Assembly: GCA_016719895.1 (NCBI GenBank)
Contig: JADJYG010000007.1
Coordinates: 248,001-312,000 of the forward strand
Reading direction: 5' to 3'
DNA from: Saprospirales bacterium
GTDB taxonomy: Bacteria; Bacteroidota; Bacteroidia; Chitinophagales; Saprospiraceae
DNA length: 64,000 bases
Under the pieces are notes generated by a model, which did not search any database, was not told where the DNA came from, and saw nothing but the letters and a program-made list of their open reading frames with translations. Position numbers and translations under genes: made by a program. This document shows, piece by piece, positions 9,097 to 18,293 of this stretch (position 1 is the stretch's first letter; each line of letters starts with the position of its first letter).

Positions 9097-11289
9097 CTAG
9101 CGCACAAACAACATTTCGCGGTATTTCACCAGCGGCCAGTATTGGTCGTCCACAAGGCCTTCGAGTTCGTCTACGGCTTCGCGGATACGTTCCATTTGCG
9201 GTTTTACTTTGTTGCAAAGGATGTCGGCTTCTTCGCGCAGGCTTTCGGCGTGATGCGCCTTGTCGAAGGCTTTGTTCATTTTTTCCAGGCCTTCCTTTAT
9301 CTCGCTGGCGTATTTGGCCAGGCGCTTGAGCACATCTTTCTGGTAATCGGCGGCATCGTCCATCCCGATGGCTTTCATCGAAGCAATATTTTCGGCCAGC
9401 TCGGTTTGATAACGGATGACAGCCGGCATGATGGAGGAGTTGACCAGTTCGTCGAGGGTTTTGGCCTCGATGGCCAGTTTAGTGCAATACGCATGCAATT
9501 GCACGTTCAGAAAAGCATCCAGCTCGGTGGCGTTGAGTACGCCTGATTTGCCGAAGAAACCCTGCGCTGTTTTGCTGCGCAGGATTTCCAGGGCGTCCGG
9601 CGTATTGGTATGGTTGGAGAGCCCACGCCGTTCGGCTTCTTCCCGCCACTCGTCGGAGTAGTTGTTGCCTTCGAAAAGAATGGGCTTCAACTTGCGGATG
9701 TAGTTTTTCAGCGCCATGAGAATGGCCTCTTCTTTCTCGGTGCCTTTGGCCATGAGCTTGTCCACATCGGTTTTAAAGTCGATCAGTTGCAGGCCCATCA
9801 TCGTGTTCATAACGGTCATCGGTCCGGCGCAGTTTTGCGAGGAGCCGACGGCGCGGATCTCGAATTTATTGCCGGTAAAGGCAAAGGGCGAGGTGCGGTT
9901 GCGGTCGGTATTGTCGAGTTCGAGGTTGGGCAGTTTGCTGATCAGGTCGAGCGCGCGTTGGACGGCCGCGTCGTCGGTTTTTTTGCCGTTGGCAATTTGG
10001 CCCAACAGTTTGGTCATCGCCTCGCCGATGAATACCGAAATGATGGCTGGAGGCGCTTCGTTGGCGCCCAGGCGGTGGTCGTTGCCCGCGTGGGCAATGC
10101 TGGCGCGCAGGATGTCGGCATATTTATACACTGCCATGATGGTGTTGACAAAGAAGGTCAGGAAACGCAGGTTGCGGCTGGGGGTGTTGCCCGGCGAAAG
10201 GAGGTTTACGCCGGTATTGGCGCCCAGGCTCCAGTTGTTGTGTTTGCCCGATCCATTGATGCCGGCGAAGGGTTTTTCGTGAAATAAAACGCGCAATTTG
10301 TGGCGGCGTGCCACCCGTTCCATCACGTCCATCAGGAGTTGGTTGTGGTCCACGGCTACGTTTACTTCTTCAAAAACCGGCGCGACTTCATATTGGGCGG
10401 GCGCTACTTCGTTGTGCCGCGTCCGCACCGGAATGCCCAGTTTGTGGCTTTCCGTCTCCAGGTCGCGCATAAACAGGTACACGCGTTCGGGTATAGAGCC
10501 GAAATAGTGGTCTTCCAGCTGTTGGTTTTTGGTAGCCGGGCGCCCGAGCAGGGTGCGGCCGGACAGCGCCAGGTCGGGCCGGGCATTGAAGAGCGCTTCA
10601 TCGATCACAAAGTATTCCTGTTCCCAGCCCAGGGTGGCCGTCACTTTGTTGACTTTTGGGTCGAACAGCTGGCATACGGGTACGGCGGCCTTATCCAAAA
10701 AGGCCATCGAGCGGAGCAGGGGTAGCTTGAAATCCTGCGCTTCACCGCCGTAGGTGACAAAAATAGTCGGGATACAAAGCGTCTTACCGTCGCCCACTTC
10801 CATGATAAAGGCCGGGCTGGTGGGGTCCCACACGGTGTAGCCGCGCGCTTCAAACGTACTGCGCATACCGCCGGAGGGGAATGACGAGCCGTCGGGCTCC
10901 TGCTGTACCAGTGCCGAGCCGGTGAATTCCTCGATGACGCGCCCGTCGTGGGTCATGCTGAAAAACGAGTCGTGTTTTTCGGCGGTTTTACCGGTCAGCG
11001 GCTGAAACCAGTGGGCAAAGTGGGTACAGTTCTTCTCCTGCGCCCATTCTTTCATGCCTTTGGCAATGACATCGGCCAGCTCGCGCCCGAGTTTCTGGCC
11101 GCTTTGTACGGCGGCTTTTACGCTCAGGTAGGCGTTTTCCGGCAGGTATTTTTTCATGGCTTCGTCGCCGAATACATTTTCGCCGAAATACGACGCAATG
11201 TTTTCGAAGCGGCCTTCGCCAAAATCGGCGGGCAAAGGCTCCAGCCGGTTTTCAATGGTTTGCAAAGCGTTGAAACGGGAGAGAGACAT
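9097..11289 (-). CDS. glnN: glutamine synthetase type III
   Basis: A 730-residue cytoplasmic enzyme that makes glutamine from glutamate, ammonia and ATP. The length and motifs are those of the type III family common in Bacteroidota, not the approximately 470-residue GlnA. Visible are the N-terminal domain to about residue 180 (FSMTHDGRVIEEFTGSALVQ, DGSSFPSGGMRSTFEARGYT), the catalytic barrel with GWEQEYFVID and RTRHNEVAPAQYEVAP, the ATP/glutamate segment FAGINGSGKHNNWSLGANTG, and the type III C-terminal domain with helices to VKYREMLFVR. The start MSLSRFNALQTIENR is typical. A possible -7 box lies some 275 bp upstream, giving an unusually long leader; a strong terminator follows the gene. Confidence 0.97.
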   Translation of the reverse strand: MSLSRFNALQTIENRLEPLPADFGEGRFENIASYFGENVFGDEAMKKYLPENAYLSVKAAVQSGQKLGRELADVIAKGMKEWAQEKNCTHFAHWFQPLTGKTAEKHDSFFSMTHDGRVIEEFTGSALVQQEPDGSSFPSGGMRSTFEARGYTVWDPTSPAFIMEVGDGKTLCIPTIFVTYGGEAQDFKLPLLRSMAFLDKAAVPVCQLFDPKVNKVTATLGWEQEYFVIDEALFNARPDLALSGRTLLGRPATKNQQLEDHYFGSIPERVYLFMRDLETESHKLGIPVRTRHNEVAPAQYEVAPVFEEVNVAVDHNQLLMDVMERVARRHKLRVLFHEKPFAGINGSGKHNNWSLGANTGVNLLSPGNTPSRNLRFLTFFVNTIMAVYKYADILRASIAHAGNDHRLGANEAPPAIISVFIGEAMTKLLGQIANGKKTDDAAVQRALDLISKLPNLELDNTDRNRTSPFAFTGNKFEIRAVGSSQNCAGPMTVMNTMMGLQLIDFKTDVDKLMAKGTEKEEAILMALKNYIRKLKPILFEGNNYSDEWREEAERRGLSNHTNTPDALEILRSKTAQGFFGKSGVLNATELDAFLNVQLHAYCTKLAIEAKTLDELVNSSIMPAVIRYQTELAENIASMKAIGMDDAADYQKDVLKRLAKYASEIKEGLEKMNKAFDKAHHAESLREEADILCNKVKPQMERIREAVDELEGLVDDQYWPLVKYREMLFVR

Positions 11290-11565
11290 AGTTAAGTGGT
11301 GCGTTGTACGTGAGTGAATGGTGCGAGAGTCGTGCGTTGAATGCGCAGGCCGGGGGGGGGATGAATAGGGATGATGGGTATGCCAGGCGCTTTTACCAGT
11401 ACAAACCGCGGTATTTGGGGCGAGAGGCGGGGTAAAACAATATTTGGAAAGTTTTTTGGATGCTTAAAACGACAGCCTTTCGGATAAATCGCCATTTTTT
11501 AGCGAAAAATGCTCAATTGGTTGTCGTTAAGTTGCGTTAAAACCTGTAAGGTGTTTTCGATGGGG

Positions 11566-11573
11566 CAAAACTA
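11566..11573 (-). promoter_or_regulatory. possible glnN promoter -7 box (long leader)
   Basis: On the minus strand the sequence reads TAGTTTTG, a match to the Bacteroidota -7 consensus TAnnTTTG. If used, glnN has an untranslated leader of about 270 nt. The rest of the 508-bp gap (11290-11797) holds a run of nine G at 11352-11360 and the inverted repeat at 11708-11752, and no gene I can support. Confidence 0.4.
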
Positions 11574-11707
11574 ATACCAAATTCAGCGAAAAATAGTTTT
11601 TTTGCTAAAAAATGTTTTGAATGTCAGGTGCGGTGAAATTCTGAGGAGGCGAACCAATAAATCCTGTTTTAGAATATAATTTTGACCGATGAAACAGTCC
11701 TGCTCAG

Positions 11708-11752
11708 AAACCGTCTGAAAACCCTTGCGCCCGGCAGGGGTTTTCAGACGGT
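11708..11752. repeat. inverted repeat with 20-bp stem upstream of GH3 gene
   Basis: AAACCGTCTGAAAACCCTTGC and its near-perfect reverse complement (one G:T mismatch) flank a short loop GCCCG. It ends 45 bp before the GH3 start codon. It may be a terminator for upstream transcription or a 5'-UTR hairpin; there is no long T tract. Confidence 0.6.
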
Positions 11753-11797
11753 TTCTAAAAATTATCCGACTTTTGCCCGGGCCATTGCCACTGAAAC

Positions 11798-13300
11798 ATG
11801 GGATTCCGCTCTACCATCGTCCGCCCCTTTGCGCACCGCGTCGCCAGCCGGATCAACCGGATGGCTGCCAATGCTGTGGCCGACCAGGATAAAATATTCA
11901 AGGCATTGCTTCGCCAGGCGTGTTGTACAGCTTTTGGGCGGGAACACCGGTTTGCTGAAACGGGCAGTTATGCCGAATACACGCAGGCGGTCCCGATCCG
12001 CGATTACGAAGCGCTCAAGCCCTGGATCGGGCGGGCGAAAACGGGTGAGAAAGACGTGCTTTGGCCCGGACGACCCGTGTATTTTGCCAAAACCTCCGGC
12101 ACCACCTCCGGTGCAAAGTATATTCCCATGAGCAAAGAAAGCACGCCGCTGCATTTCGGTACGGCGCGCGATGCCTTGTTCAATTATTTCGCCCGTACCG
12201 GCAACGGTCAGTGGCTCGACGGGAAACTGATTTTCCTTTCCGGCAGCCCCGAACTCGAAACCATTGCCGGCATTCCTACAGGGCGCCTCAGCGGCATCAG
12301 CAACCACCTGGTGCCGGCCTGGTTGCGTACCAACCAAATGCCGTCGTGGCATACCAACTGCATTGACGACTGGGAGGAAAAGGTGGAGCGGATTGTCGAT
12401 GAAACCGTGGATGCGGACATGCGCCTCATCTCCGGCATTCCACCCTGGGTGCAGATGTACTACGAACGCCTCCTGGCCCGCACGGGCAAGCAAACGGTGC
12501 GCGAAATCTTTCCGAACTACTCCGTTTTTGTGTACGGCGGCGTCAATTTCGAGCCGTACCGCGCCAAGTTGGAGGCGCTCGCAGGCGCTTCCATCGACGC
12601 GGTGGAAACCTACCCGGCTTCCGAGGGCTTCATCGCTTTTCAGGATACTTTTCCTGCGCAGGGCCTGCTGCTGAATACGGATGCCGGCATGTTTTTCGAG
12701 TTTGTACGGGTAGAAGATGCTTCCCGGGAAAATCCCCGCCGCCTGTGGCTGAACGAAGTGGAATTGGGCGTCAACTATCTTCTTATGCTCAACACCAACG
12801 CCGGCCTTTGGGGCTATAATATCGGCGATACGGTGCAGTTCGTGTCGAAAAATCCGTACCGCATCGTCGTTTCCGGCCGGATCAAACACTTTATTTCGGC
12901 TTTCGGCGAGCATGTCATCGGGAAAGAAGTGGAAGAAGCCTTGTTGCCGGTGGCCAACGCCACCGGCGTACGCATCGTCGAGTTTACGGTAGCGCCACAG
13001 GTAATCCCGCCGGAGGGCGGACTGCCTTATCACGAGTGGTTTATTGAATTCGACCAGCCGCCGGCCGACCTGGCGGCTTTTGCTACTGACGTAGACACGC
13101 GGATGCGCGCCCAAAATATGTACTACGACGACCTGATCACCGGCGGCATCCTGCGTCCGCTCCGGATCAGGCCCGTGCGGCGCGATGCCTTTCGCGACTA
13201 CATGAAGGCCGAGGGGAAACTGGGCGGGCAAAACAAAGTGCCGCGCCTGGCCAACGACCGGAAAATCGCGTCGGCGCTGGCGCAATGGGTAATCGGATAA
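11798..13300 (+). CDS. GH3 auxin-responsive promoter family protein
   Basis: A 500-residue adenylate-forming enzyme of the GH3 family. In plants this family conjugates amino acids to carboxylic-acid hormones; the bacterial substrates are unknown. The ATP-binding P-loop-like motif KTSGTTSGAKYIPMSKE is near residue 98. It is followed by GSPELETIAGIPTGRLSGI, GGVNFEPYRAKLEALAG, ETYPASEGFIAFQD (adenine-binding region), LNEVELGVNYLLMLNTNAGLWGYNIGDTV and VSGRIKHFISAFGEHVIGKEVEEAL, the usual GH3 order. The length is normal and no signal peptide is seen. The gene is monocistronic as far as can be seen: a hairpin lies upstream and it faces the S9 peptidase gene convergently. Confidence 0.93.
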   Translation: MGFRSTIVRPFAHRVASRINRMAANAVADQDKIFKALLRQACCTAFGREHRFAETGSYAEYTQAVPIRDYEALKPWIGRAKTGEKDVLWPGRPVYFAKTSGTTSGAKYIPMSKESTPLHFGTARDALFNYFARTGNGQWLDGKLIFLSGSPELETIAGIPTGRLSGISNHLVPAWLRTNQMPSWHTNCIDDWEEKVERIVDETVDADMRLISGIPPWVQMYYERLLARTGKQTVREIFPNYSVFVYGGVNFEPYRAKLEALAGASIDAVETYPASEGFIAFQDTFPAQGLLLNTDAGMFFEFVRVEDASRENPRRLWLNEVELGVNYLLMLNTNAGLWGYNIGDTVQFVSKNPYRIVVSGRIKHFISAFGEHVIGKEVEEALLPVANATGVRIVEFTVAPQVIPPEGGLPYHEWFIEFDQPPADLAAFATDVDTRMRAQNMYYDDLITGGILRPLRIRPVRRDAFRDYMKAEGKLGGQNKVPRLANDRKIASALAQWVIG

Positions 13301-13406
13301 GCCTGGTTTGGGGAGCGGCTGCCGTAATACTATTTTAGCTAACGGCTCCCGGCAGGAACACGATTTGCCGTTTTGTGTATGTGCCTGGGGGTGAACGTTT
13401 CTTTTT

Positions 13407-15818
13407 TCAGGGGCGTTCAAGTTTCCCCTTTCCATGTTTTTCCGCCCATTCAAACATTTCCGCCAGTACGTGCAGCACGCTCTCGCGTGCCCGGTAGCCG
13501 TGGCTTTCGTGCGGCAGCAGTACCAGCCGTGCGGTACCGCCGTTGCCTTTAACCGCCTGAAACAAGCGTTCCGACTGGATCGGGAAGGTGCCGGCATTGT
13601 TGTCGGCCTCCCCGTGGATGAGCAGCAGGGGTTCGTTGATTTTATCGGCATGGGTAAACGGCGACACGGTCATGTACACCTCGGTGGCTTCCCAAAACGA
13701 GCGCCGCTCGCTCTGGAACCCAAAGGGCGTCAGCGTCCGGTTGTAGGCCCCCGAACGGGCGATGCCAAACGCATAATCGTCGGAATGTGCCAGGAGGTTA
13801 GCCGTCATGAATGCGCCGTAAGAGTGGCCCCCCACGCCCACGCGGGTGCGGTCGATAATGCCCAGTGAATCGAGGTAATCGATGGCTGCCCGGCCGGAGG
13901 CGACCGTTTGCGGCAGGAACGTATTATTCATGGTCTCCGGATCGCCAACCACGGGCATAGTGGCGTTCATGAGCACGGCATAGCCCTGGGTGACGAAAAA
14001 CAGGGGAGAGTCGTTCCGGTAAAACGTGAACGTGTTCTCCGAGCCGCGTACCTGGCCGGCCGTAGCCGCATCGGAATATTCCAAAGGGTAGGCCCAGATG
14101 AACAAGGGCAGCCGCTGGCCGGCCTGGTAACCCGGCGGCAGGTAAAGGGTGCCGGAAAGGGGCACGCCGTCGGGCCGGGTATATTTGACCAGGCGTTTTT
14201 CCACGCCCGTGAGTTGGGGAGCCGGGTCCTTAAACGCAGTCAGGGCCCGCCGCGTTTTCGTTTTCAGATCGAACAGGTAAAAATTCGGCGGCTCCGTTTT
14301 GCTCTGGTAGCGGGTGACGAGGAGCTGGCGGTCTTTTCCGGCAAACAAAACGAACGTTTCGTACGCATTGGCCGGGCAGGTGAATACCGTTTCTTTTTCG
14401 CCAGTGTTCAGGTTGATCCGGTCCAGGCGGGGGAAATCGCCCTCGGGCGATGCGCCGGGCGTATTGAACCAGGCCCAGTCGCCATCTTGTAACATCACCC
14501 AGTCGCCACCGGGAAGGCGGGTGTACACGGGGTTGCCGGGGTTTTTATAATCATCTTGCTGGCTGCGGTCGAACAGTGCGGTTTTGCCTGCGGGGGCATT
14601 GAGGTCGATGCGGTATGTGGTATTCCAGCGCCGCTCGCGGCTGTACTCTTCGAGCAGGGCAATATCGCGGGTGGCCGTCCAGTCAAACCCGGAGAGACGG
14701 TGCTGGGTTTTGAGCACTTCGCCAGGGTCAGCGCTGAAGGGCGCGTCGAGGCGCAGGAGTTTGTCGCGAAAATCGGCTTTGTTGGTGGGGTCGCCGCCGT
14801 CGAGGGCTTCCACCCAGAGCAGGCGGGCGGGGTACAGGGGTTGCCACTGGAAGTTGCGCGGCCCGTTGATCACGCCTTGCCGGGGTATGTCGTCGCTGAC
14901 GGGATACTCGGCGAGGGTGCGCAACGCCTTGCCGCGCTGGTCCCATATTTCGATCTTTCGGGTAAAGTTGTAGTACGGAACCTGGTAGGAAAACGGCCGC
15001 CGGAGCGTCGTCACCAGCAGGTATTTTTCATCGGGCGACCAGTCGGCGCTGGTATAGAGGCCGGGCGCGCAGAGTTGCGTCGTTTTGCCGGTGCCGCCCG
15101 ATACCAGCACGAGCTGGCTGGCGGCGTAGTATTCGAACAGGCGCTCGTCGTCGGCATTTTGCAGAAGATCCTGAAAAGTGCGCACCTGGGCGCGTTTGCC
15201 GGGAGTAGTTTCGTCGACTACCGGCCCCGCGGGCGCCGGGGCGGGCGTGGGCGCCGGGCCGCGGTAGGGCGGCACGGTGCGCGCCAGCAAATGGTTGTTG
15301 TCGTTCATCCAAATGAAGGGTGTACCCAGCACGTCGTTGAGCAGCAGGCTGCCGGCGCGGTGCGCCTTGCCGGTCCAGGTTTCGGCTACCCAGAGTTCGA
15401 CGCCATTGTCTGTTTGGATGCCGAAAGCAATCTGGCGGCCGTCAGGCGACCACTGCGGCATGCCGGCCAAGCGGCCATCGGCGGGCAGCTGAATCCGGAC
15501 CGTTTCGTCGGATAGCAGCCAGCGGACGGTGATCGTCGTATATTCGGTGGCGTTCTGGCGGCAGTTGAGCGCCGGATCGATGCGCAGGCCGGCCAGGCGC
15601 AAAAAAGGTTTGGCCAGCGTGGCGATACCGGGGTTGGGGTTGTAGTCCACCAGCAGGATAGCTTCGTTGGTGGGACTGGCACTGGACATCGGCGTGGGTG
15701 GCGCCTGTACGATGGCTGCCACGTCGGGGGGCGGGAGTTTGTAGGCGGATTGGGCAAGGGCCTGGAAAGGGAGGAGGAGCAGAAAAAAAAAGGGGCGGGT
15801 TTTGTTTCGGATGCGCAT
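13407..15818 (-). CDS. S9 family serine peptidase (prolyl oligopeptidase/acylaminoacyl-peptidase type)
   Basis: An exported peptidase of 803 residues with signal peptide MRIRNKTRPFFFLLLLPFQALAQ. The N-terminal part is a propeller with PD40-like units (MPQWSPDGRQIAFGI, ADWSPDEKYLLVTT), and the C-terminal part is an alpha/beta hydrolase. The catalytic triad is readable: Ser in GVGGHSYGAFMTANLLAHS near residue 666, Asp in LLIHGEADNNAGTFP and His in LLPHESHGYRARES. The strict family order is kept and the length is typical for periplasmic S9 enzymes of Bacteroidota. It probably trims oligopeptides in the periplasm, alongside the tricorn-like and M1 peptidases in this window, though no operon links them. 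Confidence 0.94.
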   Translation of the reverse strand: MRIRNKTRPFFFLLLLPFQALAQSAYKLPPPDVAAIVQAPPTPMSSASPTNEAILLVDYNPNPGIATLAKPFLRLAGLRIDPALNCRQNATEYTTITVRWLLSDETVRIQLPADGRLAGMPQWSPDGRQIAFGIQTDNGVELWVAETWTGKAHRAGSLLLNDVLGTPFIWMNDNNHLLARTVPPYRGPAPTPAPAPAGPVVDETTPGKRAQVRTFQDLLQNADDERLFEYYAASQLVLVSGGTGKTTQLCAPGLYTSADWSPDEKYLLVTTLRRPFSYQVPYYNFTRKIEIWDQRGKALRTLAEYPVSDDIPRQGVINGPRNFQWQPLYPARLLWVEALDGGDPTNKADFRDKLLRLDAPFSADPGEVLKTQHRLSGFDWTATRDIALLEEYSRERRWNTTYRIDLNAPAGKTALFDRSQQDDYKNPGNPVYTRLPGGDWVMLQDGDWAWFNTPGASPEGDFPRLDRINLNTGEKETVFTCPANAYETFVLFAGKDRQLLVTRYQSKTEPPNFYLFDLKTKTRRALTAFKDPAPQLTGVEKRLVKYTRPDGVPLSGTLYLPPGYQAGQRLPLFIWAYPLEYSDAATAGQVRGSENTFTFYRNDSPLFFVTQGYAVLMNATMPVVGDPETMNNTFLPQTVASGRAAIDYLDSLGIIDRTRVGVGGHSYGAFMTANLLAHSDDYAFGIARSGAYNRTLTPFGFQSERRSFWEATEVYMTVSPFTHADKINEPLLLIHGEADNNAGTFPIQSERLFQAVKGNGGTARLVLLPHESHGYRARESVLHVLAEMFEWAEKHGKGKLERP

Positions 15819-15974
15819 ATCGTTGTAGTTGACCGGGCAATTTTACGTATTTTTCAAAACAACGGCTGTCTTTCAGCCCTGCATATTGTCCGCAATTCGA
15901 TATACGCGGTAAACGCGGCCCACCATCCCACACAACGCCGCCTTTCCGGTTTTTCCAAAATTTTTCCGCCAATT

Positions 15975-15982
15975 TATATTTG
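15975..15982 (+). promoter_or_regulatory. -7 box of the EF-G-like gene
   Basis: TATATTTG matches TAnnTTTG. It lies about 90 bp before the ATG at 16073. It also argues against the longer open frame that would start at 15980, inside this box. Confidence 0.5.
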
Positions 15983-16018
15983 CATTCCCCAAAGCAGCCT
16001 ACATTAACCGCTCATTTT

Positions 16019-16063
16019 GACGGCAGACCGTTCACCGTCTGCCGTCAACCGTCTACCGTCAAC
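16019..16063. repeat. short ACCGTC-type repeats with perfect 10-bp inverted repeat
   Basis: GACGGCAGAC (16019-16028) and GTCTGCCGTC (16037-16046) form a perfect stem with an 8-nt loop. It is followed by further direct copies of (A)ACCGTCTACCGTC. It sits in the presumed 5' leader of the EF-G-like gene and looks like a small interspersed repeat. Confidence 0.6.
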
Positions 16064-16072
16064 TTTACGTAT

Positions 16073-18208
16073 ATGACAACCTATGATACCAGTAAAATCC
16101 GGAATGTGGTCCTGGTCGGACACTCCGGATGCGGCAAGACCACATTTGCCGAAACCATGCTTTTTGAGGCCCAGTCCATCAGCCGCCGCGGCAACGTTGG
16201 CGACGGCAATACCCAGAGCGATTACACCCCGTTGGAACAACAGCGCGGCCACTCGCTTTTCGCCAGCCTGCTCCACTGTTCCTGGAAGGATACCAAGATC
16301 AACATCCTTGACACGCCAGGGCTCGACGATTTCGTGGGCGAGGTCGTGACAGCCCTCAAAGTAGCCGACACCGCCGTGGTGATGCTCAACGCCCGCAGCG
16401 GCGTGGAGGTCGGCACCGAACTGATTTGGGAGTACGTGGATAAATACGGAACGCCGTCGATTTTTGTCGTCAACCAGGTTGACCACGAAAAGGCTGATTT
16501 TGAAAAAACCCTCGAACAGGCTAAAAACCGTTTTGGCAGCCGTGTATTGCCCGTACAGTTTCCAGTCAACCAGGGCCCGGGTTTCAATGCCATAGTAGAC
16601 GCCCTGCGGATGGTGATGTACGTATTCCCTGCCTCCGGCGGCAAACCGGAGAAAAAAACCATCCCCGCCGAGCACCAGGCCCGCGCCGAAGACATGCATA
16701 ACGCCCTCGTGGAAGCTGCTGCTGAAAACGATGAGGCGCTGATGGAAAAATACTTCGATGCCGGCACCCTCGACGAAGAAGAACTCGCACAAGGCCTTCG
16801 CATCGGCCTGGCACACCACCAGTTTTTCCCCGTCTTTTGCACCTCGGCGCTCAAAGACATGGGTTCGGGCCGGATCATGGGCTTCATACACGATATCTGC
16901 CCCAGCCCGGCCGACCGGCCGGCAGCCGATCTCGAAGGCGGCGGCTCCAAACCCTGCGACCCCAAGGCGCGTCCCTGCGTGTTTATTTTTAAAACGGTGA
17001 ACGAGCCCAAGGTAGGTAACGTGTCGTATTTCAAAGTCTATTCCGGGATTTTGAAAACCGGCGACGAGCTCACCAATGCCGAAAACAGCACTGTCGAACG
17101 GTTTACGGCGCTTTTCGAATGCGAGGGGAAAAACCGCGAACAGGTGCCCGAACTGCACGCCGGCGATATCGGTTGTACGGTCAAACTCAAAAACTCGCAT
17201 ACCAACCAGACGCTCAATCCGAAAGGCTCGGAGGTCAGGATCGAACGCATCCACTTCCCCACACCGCGCATCCGCATGTCGGTGATGCCGCCGAGCAAGG
17301 CCGACGTGGAAAAAATGGCCAACGCCCTGCACTCCATACAGGAGGAGGACCCTACGCTGCTCATGGAGCAAAGCATCGAGCTGAAACAAACCATCGTGCA
17401 GGGCCAGGGGGAAATGCACCTGGAAATCGTGCGCATAAAAGCCGAACAAAACTTCGGGGTACACCTCGACTACACCGAACCGCGCATCCCCTATCGCGAA
17501 ACCATTACGAAAGAGGCCAACCACATGTACCGGCATAAAAAACAATCGGGCGGCGCCGGGCAGTTTGCCGAAGTGCACATGCGCATCGAACCGTATTACG
17601 ACGATATGCCGGCTCCACATGATCTGACGGTGAAAAATATCGAAGTGGACCCGCTCAAATGGGGCGGTAAATTCTCGTTCTGCTGGGCTATCGTTGGCGG
17701 TGCCATCGATTCGCGCTTTACCAATGCCATCAAAAAAGGGATCATGGCCAAAATGGAGGAAGGACCGCTCACCGGCTCCTACTGCCGCGATATCCGCGTC
17801 AGCATTTACGATGGTAAAATGCACCCGGTCGACTCCAACGATATGGCCTTCCAGATCGCCTCGACCATGGCCTTCAAAGAAGCTTTCCCGATGTCGGCCC
17901 CGCAAATCCTGGAACCAATATACAACCTGGAGATCATGTGTGACGCCGAGTTTATGGGCAACGTAATGGGCGACTTGCAAACCCGCCGGGCGATCATCAT
18001 GGGCATGGACTCCGAAGGGCATTACCAGGTGATACGGGCCCGCGTGCCACTCAAGGAATTGCACCGCTACTCGTCCACCTTGCGTTCCCTGACGCAGGGT
18101 AAAGCCAAATTCGGCCTGTCCTTTGCCGATTATGCGCCGGTTCCGGGCGAGATCCAGGCCAAACTGGCTGCCGACTACGCCGCGCACGCTACGGAAGAAG
18201 AGCATTGA
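16073..18208 (+). CDS. elongation factor G-like GTPase
   Basis: A 711-residue translational GTPase with EF-G domain order: G domain, beta-barrel (VFKTVNEPKVGNVSYFKVYSG), domain III, domain IV (YRHKKQSGGAGQFAEVHMRI) and domain V (EPIYNLEIMCDAEFMGNVMGDLQTRRAIIMGM). The G domain begins with VVLVGHSGCGKTTFAETML, and the switch region reads GDGNTQSDYTPLEQQRGHS instead of the classic ERGITI. G3 is DTPGLDDF and G4 is NQVD rather than NKxD. This pattern fits the EF-G-like paralogue group (FusA2 type) rather than canonical FusA. Its cellular role, a specialised translocase or recycling factor, is not established. The ATG at 16073 follows a likely promoter; a strong terminator follows the gene. Confidence 0.9.
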   Translation: MTTYDTSKIRNVVLVGHSGCGKTTFAETMLFEAQSISRRGNVGDGNTQSDYTPLEQQRGHSLFASLLHCSWKDTKINILDTPGLDDFVGEVVTALKVADTAVVMLNARSGVEVGTELIWEYVDKYGTPSIFVVNQVDHEKADFEKTLEQAKNRFGSRVLPVQFPVNQGPGFNAIVDALRMVMYVFPASGGKPEKKTIPAEHQARAEDMHNALVEAAAENDEALMEKYFDAGTLDEEELAQGLRIGLAHHQFFPVFCTSALKDMGSGRIMGFIHDICPSPADRPAADLEGGGSKPCDPKARPCVFIFKTVNEPKVGNVSYFKVYSGILKTGDELTNAENSTVERFTALFECEGKNREQVPELHAGDIGCTVKLKNSHTNQTLNPKGSEVRIERIHFPTPRIRMSVMPPSKADVEKMANALHSIQEEDPTLLMEQSIELKQTIVQGQGEMHLEIVRIKAEQNFGVHLDYTEPRIPYRETITKEANHMYRHKKQSGGAGQFAEVHMRIEPYYDDMPAPHDLTVKNIEVDPLKWGGKFSFCWAIVGGAIDSRFTNAIKKGIMAKMEEGPLTGSYCRDIRVSIYDGKMHPVDSNDMAFQIASTMAFKEAFPMSAPQILEPIYNLEIMCDAEFMGNVMGDLQTRRAIIMGMDSEGHYQVIRARVPLKELHRYSSTLRSLTQGKAKFGLSFADYAPVPGEIQAKLAADYAAHATEEEH

Positions 18209-18227
18209 TTATACCAGAAAATGCCTG

Positions 18228-18266
18228 CGGGAGCCGTGCCAAACGAGTGGAACGGCTCCCGTTTTT
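18228..18266 (+). terminator. rho-independent terminator after EF-G-like gene
   Basis: CGGGAGCCGT (18228-18237) pairs with ACGGCTCCCG (18252-18261) and is followed by TTTTT. It lies 20 bp past the stop codon, between convergent genes. Confidence 0.85.
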
Positions 18267-18293
18267 CTTAAAAACAACAAGAAAATCAAAAGA

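Noticed and set aside
11708..11752. Neisseria-type DNA uptake sequence (CCGTCTGAA) in an inverted pair
   Set aside because: Resembles part of the uptake sequence by chance; the organism is Bacteroidota and no other copies were noticed.
15980..16072. Longer N-terminus of the EF-G-like protein
   Set aside because: Would start inside a -7 box and run through ACCGTC repeats; the family start is at 16073.
16004..18205. A 733-residue open frame antisense to the EF-G-like gene
   Set aside because: Shadow frame of a GC-rich, strongly conserved gene on the other strand; no recognisable protein features.
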